Assembly: GCF_024448715.1 (NCBI RefSeq)
Contig: NZ_JAMOHZ010000003.1
Location: forward strand, 1 to 64,000
Origin: Stutzerimonas stutzeri
Lineage (GTDB): Bacteria; Pseudomonadota; Gammaproteobacteria; Pseudomonadales; Pseudomonadaceae
Length of the DNA stretch: 64,000 bases
Direction: 5' to 3'
Below the pieces are notes generated by a model that ran no database searches, was not told the DNA's origin, and saw nothing but the letters and a program-made list of their open reading frames with translations. The position numbers and the translations under genes were made by a program. Below are positions 57,055 through 64,000 of the stretch, piece by piece (position 1 is the first letter of the stretch; each line of letters starts with the position of its first letter).

Positions 57055-57651
57055 TCAGCTTTGCTGGCGGTTCCCATGATGACGCTGATAGATCTCTGCC
57101 CCCATAGCGTCGATCTGCGCCTCGATCAAGGCCTCGAATGGCCGCAGCAAGGGATCAAAGCGTCCGGCTCCTTCCAGCGTATTCAATGCCGTCACTATCG
57201 CTTCGAGCGTCGACAGCGCACCGGACATCGGCGCCTTGCGCAGTCGATAGCGAGACACCAGCCCCGCCGGCAACGCGACGCGTGGCAGAGCGGCGAGACT
57301 TGGATTGAGGTGCAACAATTTGCGGGCCTTGCGCCAGGTGCCGTCTGGCACGATCAATCGCAACGGCTCGACCCTCTTCGCCAGTTGCTCGAGCGGCACG
57401 GCATCAACGCCAGGAAATAACAGGAAGCTGTCCGTGCCATCATCGACAGGCAGATCCTCGAACGATTCCCCCACGCGCAACTCGGCATTGGTCAGGCCAA
57501 GCGCCGCCAGACGAGCTGTATTCAACGCATGTCCGGTTTCGCTCGGGTGCTGCAAGATCAGTACTTGCGTTCTGCTGGCAAGCGAAGGGATCAGCAAGCA
57601 CAGACAGTGGCTCAGCGGACGCTGACAGCGCGGGCATTGCGGACGGGACAT
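57055..57651 (-). CDS. tapT: DTW-domain tRNA-uridine aminocarboxypropyltransferase
   Basis: This 198-residue SPOUT-like DTW protein has an N-terminal zinc-type cysteine cluster (CPRCQRPLSHCLC) and the signature DGTWRKARK with nearby LRLIVPDG and HP motif QHPSE. TapT attaches the aminocarboxypropyl group of SAM to U47 of several tRNAs (acp3U). The start at 57651 follows GGAG; the long frame to 57891 is not family-like. Enzyme identity is inferred from the DTW family. Confidence 0.84.
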   Translation of the reverse strand: MSRPQCPRCQRPLSHCLCLLIPSLASRTQVLILQHPSETGHALNTARLAALGLTNAELRVGESFEDLPVDDGTDSFLLFPGVDAVPLEQLAKRVEPLRLIVPDGTWRKARKLLHLNPSLAALPRVALPAGLVSRYRLRKAPMSGALSTLEAIVTALNTLEGAGRFDPLLRPFEALIEAQIDAMGAEIYQRHHGNRQQS

Positions 57652-57747
57652 GACGGCTCCTGCAGGGAGGCAAAGTCTGCCACATCGAGTGAAAACGTGG
57701 CGGCAGGCTATGCTGGTCGCTTCATGATAACGAGAAGGCACGTACCG

Positions 57748-58419
57748 ATGATTACGCTGCACCATCTGGAAAATTCCCGCTCGCAACGCGTGCTCTGGCT
57801 TTTGGAAGAGTTGCAGCTGCCTTACGAGATCAAACGCTACGCGCGGGACCCGAAAACAATGCTGGCGCCAGCTGAATTGAAAAAAGTGCACCCGCTGGGC
57901 AAGTCACCCGTTATCACCGACGGTGAACTGACGTTGGCCGAGTCAGCTGCGATTCTCGAATACCTTGTAGAGCGCTACGGCGACGGCCGACTGACCCCAC
58001 CAAAAGGCTCTCCGGAATATCTCCGCTTTCGCTACTGGATGCATTATGCGGAGGGCTCGGCCATGCCGCCGCTATTGCTCAAACTTGTATTCGACCGCGT
58101 CGCCAAGGGGCCGATGCCATTTTTTATCCGCCCTGTAGCGCGGGCAATCGCCAAGGGTGCCGACAGGGCATTCATCGGCCCGCAACTAAAGCTGCATCTG
58201 GACTATATGGAAAGCGAGCTGGAGCAAAATCAATGGTTCGCGGGAGAGGAATTCAGCGTTGCGGATATTCAGATGAGCTTTCCGCTGGAAGCCGCCCGAG
58301 CCCGCGCCGGACTGGATGCAAGCCGTCCTCGGCTGACGGCGTTCTTACAACAAATACATGACCGCCCCGCTTATCAACGAGCCGTAGAACGAGGTGGTTC
58401 AGTTATGCCAGGGCGCTGA
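57748..58419 (+). CDS. glutathione S-transferase family protein
   Basis: This 223-residue protein has an N-terminal thioredoxin-like domain (MITLHHLENSRSQRVLWLLEEL with the SR/Ser region, LGKSPVITDGELTLAESAAI) and a C-terminal helical domain (FAGEEFSVADIQMSF). It is of the bacterial theta/beta-like group. The substrate is unknown. AAGG lies before the ATG at 57748. Confidence 0.9.
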   Translation: MITLHHLENSRSQRVLWLLEELQLPYEIKRYARDPKTMLAPAELKKVHPLGKSPVITDGELTLAESAAILEYLVERYGDGRLTPPKGSPEYLRFRYWMHYAEGSAMPPLLLKLVFDRVAKGPMPFFIRPVARAIAKGADRAFIGPQLKLHLDYMESELEQNQWFAGEEFSVADIQMSFPLEAARARAGLDASRPRLTAFLQQIHDRPAYQRAVERGGSVMPGR

Positions 58420-58453
58420 AGAATTCAGCCCCCCGGGTCGATCGGTCATCGAA

Positions 58454-58579
58454 TCAGCGGCGCGGCGTCGCTGATTTGCTTCGCTGGGCGCGAACCGGAA
58501 TGGGTTGCAGGCGAGGCGGTTCGATAAAGCCAAGCGCCACTGCCAGATTCCAGCACTCACTACTGAGCCATGCTTTCAT
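58454..58579 (-). CDS. small protein candidate, 41 residues, with strong ribosome site
   Basis: An ATG at 58579 follows AGGAGGG at 7 bases, the strongest ribosome site nearby. The frame runs 41 codons to a stop at 58454. The product starts MKAWLSSECWNLAVALGF and ends with a basic Arg/Lys-rich tail; a hydrophobic stretch at about residues 10-19 may be amphipathic. It lies in a gap between the GST gene and aceK. It is too short for most gene finders. I do not recognise a function. Confidence 0.6.
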   Translation of the reverse strand: MKAWLSSECWNLAVALGFIEPPRLQPIPVRAQRSKSATPRR

Positions 58580-58770
58580 GGTCTAACCCTCCTGCTTGTA
58601 ACGGGTCTTGGTGGAGCCTTGGGGCTTCGATATGAGCATAACCCAAGAACTGCATAGCCGCCTGCGGCAGATGTTGCAGTTTATTCATGCGGAGTACCTT
58701 CACCCGGCTCTATAAATTGCGACCGGAACAAAAGCTGAGCGTTCAGCGTTTATCACCTGGCGGTCGCTTA

Positions 58771-60492
58771 TTAAGCAGGTTCCTCTTTTCGCCGGTACGG
58801 AAAAACATCGATGACCTTGCCATCGGTTATCGCTTGCTGCAGACCTTTCCAGTAGTCGGCGTCATACAGTTCGCCATGCAGCTTGGCGAATAACCGGCGC
58901 TGCTTGATATCGGCAAATAGAAAGCGCGGAAATTCTTCCGGGAAGACATCATTCGGACCGACCGAATACCAGGGCTCGGAAGACATTTCATCCTCCGGAT
59001 AGCGGGGCTCGGGGATGTAGCGGAAATTCACCTCGGTGAGAAAGCAGATCTCGTCGTAGTCGTAGAACACCACCCGACCATGACGAGTCACGCCGAAATT
59101 CTTCAGCAGCATATCGCCGGGAAAGATATTGGCAGCAGCGAGTTGCTTGATCGCCAAGCCATAATCTTCCAATGCCTCCTGGACCTGCTGCTCGCTGGCG
59201 TTTTCCACGTAAATATTCAACGGCGTCATGCGCCGCTCGGTCCAGCAGTGACGCACCAGCACCGTATCGCCCTGCACCTCGACCGTTGACGGCGCAACTT
59301 CTAACAGCTCGGCCAGGCAGTCAGGGGCGAACTTCGACAGAGGAAAACGGAAATCAGCGAACTCCTGGGTATCGGCCATGCGCCCTACCCGGTCGACTCT
59401 TTTTACCAGCCGATACTTTTCAATGACGGTTGCGCGGTTGACGTTCTTGGTTGGCGAGAACCGGTCCTTGATGATCTTGAATACCGTATTGAAACCCGGC
59501 AGCGTGAACACGCTCATCACCATTCCACGCACGCCCGGCGCCATGATGAAGCGATCATCGGTGGTTGCCAGATGATTGATCAGCGCGCGGTAGAACTCCG
59601 ATTTGCCATGTTTGTAAAAACCGATGGAGGTATAGAGTTCGGCAATGTGCTTGCCCGGCATGATGCGTTGGAGAAAGCCGATGAATTCTGCCGGAATCGG
59701 CACCTCGACCATGAAGTACGAACGGGTGAAGGAAAAGATAATCGAGACTTCCGCCTCATCCGTGATCAGCGCATCGGCGACGATGCCCATGCCCTCGCGG
59801 TGCAGCAATGGTATTACCAGCGGCCACTGCTCATCGCGCGTAAAAATTCGTCCGAGCAGATAGGCGCCCTTGTTGCGGTAGAGCACCGAGGAAAAGAGCT
59901 CGACGGTAAGTTCAGAGTCTTTGCATACCCAGTCTGGCAAAGACATTTGCAGCTGCGCATCGAGGCGCCGTAGGTCGCCGCTCAGGTCGCCATAGGGCAC
60001 AGCGAAGGCGAAGTCATCGAGGATTTGCACGAGCGCACTATGAAGGTCACCTTCAGGCCTGTACCGACGCGTCTGTGCCATCCGCTCATGGATACGGCTC
60101 GATGGCCGGGTGGTATGGATGAACATGGTGCCGTCGCTGATGCAATCGTGGCTGAACAGCGCACAGAAGATCGAGTTGTACCAGGTCTCGGATAACTCAT
60201 CATCGAAGCGCGGGTTGATCTGGTCGATATAAGCGCTTTTGATTTGTGGCCAGCGCTGCACTTCCAGCAGAACCTCACGCTGGAATGCCGCACGCAGGGC
60301 CGCAGCGGTTTCACCGACTTTTTGCTCGTACAGATTGATACGTGCCGCCGAGGCACGCTGGGCGTCCTGCCACTGCGCCTGCTCGAAGCGAGACCTTGCG
60401 CCCGCGGTGATCCGCCTGAAGTGCTCACGATAATCATCGAAGCCCAGCAGGATCTGCCGCGCAATCTCGGCGTCGGACGATGTCTGCACCAT
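58771..60492 (-). CDS. aceK: isocitrate dehydrogenase kinase/phosphatase
   Basis: This 573-residue AceK has the regulatory N-domain and the C-terminal kinase-like domain with [15 protein letters not shown] (ATP-Lys) and YDYDEICFL (catalytic Asp), both intact. It phosphorylates and dephosphorylates isocitrate dehydrogenase to split carbon between the TCA cycle and glyoxylate shunt. It is not next to aceA or aceB here, which is usual in Pseudomonas. The ATG at 60492 gives the family length. Confidence 0.94.
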   Translation of the reverse strand: MVQTSSDAEIARQILLGFDDYREHFRRITAGARSRFEQAQWQDAQRASAARINLYEQKVGETAAALRAAFQREVLLEVQRWPQIKSAYIDQINPRFDDELSETWYNSIFCALFSHDCISDGTMFIHTTRPSSRIHERMAQTRRYRPEGDLHSALVQILDDFAFAVPYGDLSGDLRRLDAQLQMSLPDWVCKDSELTVELFSSVLYRNKGAYLLGRIFTRDEQWPLVIPLLHREGMGIVADALITDEAEVSIIFSFTRSYFMVEVPIPAEFIGFLQRIMPGKHIAELYTSIGFYKHGKSEFYRALINHLATTDDRFIMAPGVRGMVMSVFTLPGFNTVFKIIKDRFSPTKNVNRATVIEKYRLVKRVDRVGRMADTQEFADFRFPLSKFAPDCLAELLEVAPSTVEVQGDTVLVRHCWTERRMTPLNIYVENASEQQVQEALEDYGLAIKQLAAANIFPGDMLLKNFGVTRHGRVVFYDYDEICFLTEVNFRYIPEPRYPEDEMSSEPWYSVGPNDVFPEEFPRFLFADIKQRRLFAKLHGELYDADYWKGLQQAITDGKVIDVFPYRRKEEPA

Positions 60493-60648
60493 GTCGGCTA
60501 TCTCTGCAGCAACGAAAACCCGAGCTTATCCAGCGGCCGATGGCAATGAAAGCGCCGCAACGAGATCGGAAAAGTTTGAAAGCGTGTTTCGAGTTGCGAG
60601 ATGAGCAAGTCTCACCAACACTTTGTCGTCCCCTCACCGGAGCCAGTC

Positions 60649-61566
60649 ATGCGCCCTTTAGACTTTCTGCGTCTGCTCAGCCTCGCTGCAATCTGGGGCG
60701 CCAGCTTCCTGTTCATGCGCATCATCGCGCCGGAACTCGGAACCTTTCCCACCGCATTTCTCCGTGTACTGTTCGCCTGTATCGGCTTGCTGGGGATACT
60801 GGCGATGATGCGGATTCGCTGGGACTTTCACGGCAAACTGAAGCTGTGTTTTATCCTAGGGATGATCAATTCCGGCGTTCCTTTCGCGCTTTATGCGCTG
60901 GCCGCGCAGTTTTTGCCGACGGGCTACTCAGCCATATTCAACGCCACCACTCCAATGATGGGTGTGATCATCGGCGCCTTGTTTTTCGCCGAGGAGCTGA
61001 CAACGACGAAGGTGATCGGCGTGATCTGCGGCCTGAGCGGCGTAGCGCTATTGACGCGTACCGGCCCCGTGGCATTCGACGCGAGCCTGCTGATTGGTGC
61101 GCTTGCATGCCTGGGTGCAACCGCCTGCTACGGTTTCGGCGGTTTCCTGACACGCCGCTGGATCAACCAGCACGGCGGGCTGAAAAGCGAGCTAGTAGCC
61201 TTTGGTAGCCAGATGGGCGCGGCATTGTGCCTGTTACCGCTGTTCCTGATATCGCTGCTGGCGGCCCCGCCAATATCCTGGGGCGGCGGTACGGTCTGGC
61301 TCAGCCTTGTCGGGCTCGGTGTCGTCTGCACCGCCTTCGCCTATATCCTTTATTTCCGGCTGTTGGCTGATATCGGCCCAGTCCGCACGCTGACGGTGAC
61401 CTTCATCATTCCGCCCTTTGGCGTACTCTGGGGCGCCCTACTGCTCAACGAGCCGCTGTCCTGGGCCTACCTCTATGGTGGTGCGCTGATTGCGGTGGCG
61501 CTCTGGCTGGTGCTGAAACAGGCGCCGACCACAACCGTGGCAGCGCCAGAAATCCAGCGCAGCTAG
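60649..61566 (+). CDS. EamA/DMT-family transporter
   Basis: This 305-residue ten-helix inner-membrane exporter-type protein has two EamA repeats (LLSLAAIWGASFLFMRII; ATACYGFGGFLTRRW onwards). The start at 60649 has GGAG upstream; in-frame ATG at 60601 is possible. The substrate is unknown. It is convergent with cysK. Confidence 0.88.
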   Translation: MRPLDFLRLLSLAAIWGASFLFMRIIAPELGTFPTAFLRVLFACIGLLGILAMMRIRWDFHGKLKLCFILGMINSGVPFALYALAAQFLPTGYSAIFNATTPMMGVIIGALFFAEELTTTKVIGVICGLSGVALLTRTGPVAFDASLLIGALACLGATACYGFGGFLTRRWINQHGGLKSELVAFGSQMGAALCLLPLFLISLLAAPPISWGGGTVWLSLVGLGVVCTAFAYILYFRLLADIGPVRTLTVTFIIPPFGVLWGALLLNEPLSWAYLYGGALIAVALWLVLKQAPTTTVAAPEIQRS

Positions 61567-61678
61567 CGCTGGCCGGACGAATGCCGAAACACAAGAACGA
61601 GCCCGAGTACGATCAACAGCATGCCTGGCTATAGCCGGGCGGCGCCGAATCGAGCGAACGATCCGGCGTAGCAACCTC

Positions 61679-62653
61679 TTACTGTTGCAGTTCCTGTTCG
61701 CCGAACATATCGGCAAACAGCATGGTGGACAGATAACGCTCGCCGGAATCAGGGAGAATCACCACGATATTCTTGCCCTGCATTTCAGGACGCTCGGCCA
61801 GACGCACCGCCGCAGCCATGGCAGCGCCGCAGGAAATACCGCAAAGGATGCCCTCTCCACGCATCAATCGCAGCGCCATCGCCTTGGACTCTTCGTCATC
61901 AACGAGCTCGACTTGGTCGACCATTGTCAAATCGAGATTTTTCGGCACGAAACCGGCACCGATTCCCTGAATCTTGTGAGGGCTGGGTTTGACCTCTTGG
62001 CCGGCGAGGGTCTGGCTGATCACCGGAGAGCTGGTTGGTTCGACCGCCACGCTAAGAATCTTCTTGCCTTTGGTGTTCTTGATATAGCGTGAAACCCCGG
62101 TGATGGTTCCTCCGGTGCCAACACCTGCAACCAGCACATCGATATTGCCTTCGGTGTCGTTCCAGATTTCCGGCCCGGTGGTTTTTTCATGGATCGCCGG
62201 GTTCGATGGGTTCTCGAACTGCTGCGGGAGGTAATAGCGCTCGGGATCCGACGCGGCGATTACAGTTGCTTTCTCGATAGCGCCCTTCATGCCCTTCGCC
62301 GGTTCGGTGAGCACCAGTTCCGCACCGAGCGCCTTCAGCACCTTGCGCCGCTCCAGGCTCATCGACGCCGGCATGGTCAACATCAATTTGTAGCCGCGCG
62401 CCGCCGCGACGAAAGCCAGACCGATTCCGGTATTTCCGGAAGTCGGCTCGATGAGCGTCATGCCCGGCTTGAGGCGGCCACTTTCCTCGGCATCCCAGAT
62501 CATCGCCGCGCCGATCCGGCATTTGACCGAGTGGGCCGGGTTGCGGCCTTCGATCTTGGCCATGATGCTGACGCCCTTGGGCCCCAGCCGATTGATCATG
62601 ACCAGCGGTGTGTTACCGATGGCCTGTGCATTGTCAGCAAAGATGCGGCTCAT
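61679..62653 (-). CDS. cysK: cysteine synthase A
   Basis: This 324-residue PLP enzyme has the PLP-Lys44 in AHSVKCRIG, the substrate loop TSGNTG at residues 71-76, and GTGGTITG for phosphate binding. It makes L-cysteine from O-acetylserine and sulfide. The start at 62653 ([18 protein letters not shown]) has AGGA in place; the frame extends to 62767. Divergent from the DUF748 gene. Confidence 0.95.
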   Translation of the reverse strand: MSRIFADNAQAIGNTPLVMINRLGPKGVSIMAKIEGRNPAHSVKCRIGAAMIWDAEESGRLKPGMTLIEPTSGNTGIGLAFVAAARGYKLMLTMPASMSLERRKVLKALGAELVLTEPAKGMKGAIEKATVIAASDPERYYLPQQFENPSNPAIHEKTTGPEIWNDTEGNIDVLVAGVGTGGTITGVSRYIKNTKGKKILSVAVEPTSSPVISQTLAGQEVKPSPHKIQGIGAGFVPKNLDLTMVDQVELVDDEESKAMALRLMRGEGILCGISCGAAMAAAVRLAERPEMQGKNIVVILPDSGERYLSTMLFADMFGEQELQQ

Positions 62654-62796
62654 GACTGTGTCCTGCGAGAAGAAAAACAGACTGGTGAGCCTAAGCGCAG
62701 TCTCAGGGCTCGTCCAGCCGAACTCACCGATGCGTGCCGGGGTCCACCAACAGGTAAGCAGTTCCATGATGAATCCTCGACCAAACCAGGCCTGTC

Positions 62797-63873
62797 ATGA
62801 AAAAACGCTACCAACTTCCGTTGTGGATATTCCTGTCGCTTGCCCTGCTATTGCTGATCGCTCACCTCGCGCTGCCTCATCTGGTGCTCAACTTCCTGAA
62901 CGACAAGCTCGCCGACATGGGCGAATACAAGGGTCATGTCGAAGATGTCGACTTGGCCTGGTGGCGCGGCGCTTACAAAGTCGATGGGCTCGTTATCGAG
63001 AAAAAGAACGAGCAGGTCCAAGCTCCGCTATTCACGGCTCCCTCGATCGATATCGGCGTGAGCTGGCGCGCGCTCTGGCAGGATCAGGCGCTGGTTGGTG
63101 AGGTAATTCTGGAACAACCGCAGCTGAATTTCGTCGATGGCGAAGAAGCCGAGGACTCACAAACAGGTGAAGGCGTCGATTGGCGTGAGCGCGTCGAAGC
63201 GTTGATACCATTCACTCTGAATGAGCTACGTGTGGTCGACGGCCAGCTGTCGTTTCGTAATTTCGAGGCCGACCCGCCGGTACATGTCTATGCCAACGCG
63301 ATCAACGCGAGCCTGTACAACCTGACCAATACGGCCAACCGTGAGCAAGGACGTGTCGCCACCTTCGAGGGCACGGCGAAGTTCTTCAATCAGGCTCCCA
63401 TGGAAGCCACCGCGCACTTCGACCCTTTCACCAACTGGGAAGATTTCGATCTGGACTTACGGATGACCGGCCTGAATCTGACCAAGCTGAACGACTTCAG
63501 CAATGCCTATGGCAACTTCGATTTCGCTAGTGGCACTGGCGACTTGGTCATGGAAGTCGAAGCCAACAACGGTCAGTTGGACGGCTATATCAAACCGCTG
63601 CTGCACAATGTGGAAGTCTTCAACTTCGAGCAGGACGTCGAAAGTGAGGACAAAGGCTTCTTTCGTGGTATTTGGGAAGCCGTGGTCGGTGCCGGTGAGG
63701 AAGTGTTGCAGAACCAGCGCAAGGATCAGTTCGCGACACGCGTAGAGCTTTCCGGCAGCACAAAAAACACCGACGTCAGTCCGTTCCAAGCATTTGTCGC
63801 GATCCTGCGAAACGCCTTCGTCGAAGCCTTCTCGGCGCGCTTCGAGCGCTCGCTGAGCGAAGAGGACGAGTAA
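62797..63873 (+). CDS. DUF748/AsmA-like membrane-anchored protein
   Basis: This 358-residue protein has one N-terminal membrane helix at about residues 7-30 and a long beta-rich periplasmic body (AYKVDGLVIEKKN; LNELRVVDGQLSFRNFEADP). This is the DUF748/AsmA-like repeat type that shuttles or organises envelope lipids. The role is inferred from the fold. A palindrome-bearing promoter region follows. Confidence 0.82.
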   Translation: MKKRYQLPLWIFLSLALLLLIAHLALPHLVLNFLNDKLADMGEYKGHVEDVDLAWWRGAYKVDGLVIEKKNEQVQAPLFTAPSIDIGVSWRALWQDQALVGEVILEQPQLNFVDGEEAEDSQTGEGVDWRERVEALIPFTLNELRVVDGQLSFRNFEADPPVHVYANAINASLYNLTNTANREQGRVATFEGTAKFFNQAPMEATAHFDPFTNWEDFDLDLRMTGLNLTKLNDFSNAYGNFDFASGTGDLVMEVEANNGQLDGYIKPLLHNVEVFNFEQDVESEDKGFFRGIWEAVVGAGEEVLQNQRKDQFATRVELSGSTKNTDVSPFQAFVAILRNAFVEAFSARFERSLSEEDE

Positions 63874-63899
63874 AACCGAACAGTAGATGCGGCCGCGCA

Positions 63900-63916
63900 C
63901 ATTCAGTGACTGAATG
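63900..63916. promoter_or_regulatory. 17-base palindrome near right edge
   Basis: CATTCAGT-G-ACTGAATG is a perfect dyad with an 8-bp arm, 12 bases upstream of a promoter. A second dyad TTCAC-A-GTGAA at 63928-63938 covers the -35 box. Together they look like an operator for a dimeric repressor. Confidence 0.55.
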
Positions 63917-63927
63917 ATCCACTCGCG

Positions 63928-63956
63928 TTCACAGTGAAGCGCCCATCACTTATAGT
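63928..63956 (+). promoter_or_regulatory. sigma70-type promoter at right edge
   Basis: TTCACA at 63928-63933 and TATAGT at 63951-63956 are five-of-six matches to -35 and -10, with an ideal 17-base spacer. It faces a plus-strand gene beyond the window. An ATG at 63975 lies about 18 bases after the -10 with no ribosome site. Confidence 0.62.
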
Positions 63957-64000
63957 CGGTCATCTCACCAAAACATGAAGCGCCTGCGTGCCAGGCCCGA

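Noticed and set aside
61567..61678. Minus-strand hydrophobic mini-frame (MLLIVLGLVLVF...) and a weak hairpin at 61623-61640
   Set aside because: The frame is 19 codons with no ribosome site, and the hairpin has a two-base loop and no T tract. Neither is convincing.

Overview
The window looks like chromosomal core DNA from a Pseudomonas-group gammaproteobacterium, most like the Stutzerimonas (Pseudomonas) stutzeri lineage. The basis is the high G+C codon use, the protein sequences, and a gene order that from memory matches several blocks of the P. aeruginosa chromosome: mtaD-ubiG-mupP-yciK, eda-pgl-zwf-hexR, gltBFGK with gltR/gtrS, glk-edd-gap, cpxR-cpxP-cpxA, cyaB, and plpD-fimV-marR-recQ. 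I see no rRNA, tRNA, CRISPR array, phage module or intact insertion sequence. Only the first ~180 bases look out of place.

Layout. 180-3831 (+): mtaD, ubiG, mupP and a YciK-type dehydrogenase, closed by a strong terminator. 3907-5058 (-): rluB. 5198-23344: the glucose block. The Entner-Doudoroff genes eda, pgl and zwf lie divergent to the regulator hexR. They are followed by a sugar ABC importer (binding protein, two permeases, ATPase) with a LamB-type porin, an AGE-family sugar epimerase, the gltR/gtrS two-component system, glk and edd, then divergently gap and methylglyoxal synthase. HexR-type sites (TTGT-N7-ACAA) occur at zwf/hexR, at edd/gap and just upstream of the importer binding-protein gene. 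A-rich CA motifs of the Crc/Hfq type precede the binding protein, porin and epimerase genes. This suggests one coordinated glucose uptake and catabolism regulon.

23338-28882: scpB, scpA, trpS, yciO and the yciV/rnm phosphoesterase on the minus strand, with yciB and yciI on the plus strand. 28958-32017: a Cpx-type envelope-stress locus (small anchored protein, cpxR, cpxP/spy, cpxA) with a CpxR-box-like repeat before cpxP. 32021-41215: mixed housekeeping and accessory genes, including a nitroreductase, TrkH potassium transporter, a yeast-Fcy1-like cytosine deaminase, DUF808, two AraC regulators, an Mpo1-like protein, the class III adenylate cyclase CyaB and an EamA transporter. 41269-48062: a sugar-acid catabolic island with an arabonate-type dehydratase, an aldehyde dehydrogenase and an AraD1/GguC-type hydrolase, with two divergent LysR regulators that each face a catabolic unit.

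48106-63873: a SelW-like protein, the self-secreting patatin phospholipase plpD, a FimV-like protein, a MarR regulator with a palindrome at its own promoter, recQ, a UPF0149 protein, a DUF454 membrane protein, a DTW-domain tRNA modifier, a GST, a probable 41-residue small protein, aceK, an EamA transporter, cysK and a DUF748 protein. The right edge carries a good sigma70-type promoter with two palindromes, facing a gene outside the window.

No clearly undescribed defence, mobile or biosynthetic system is visible. The most useful leads are regulatory: a HexR site at the importer, the CA-motif set, the CpxR box and several operator-like dyads. The others are protein-level: a cysteine-rich TrpRS resembling Fe-S TrpRS, a LamB porin where OprB is usual, and the fungal-type cytosine deaminase.
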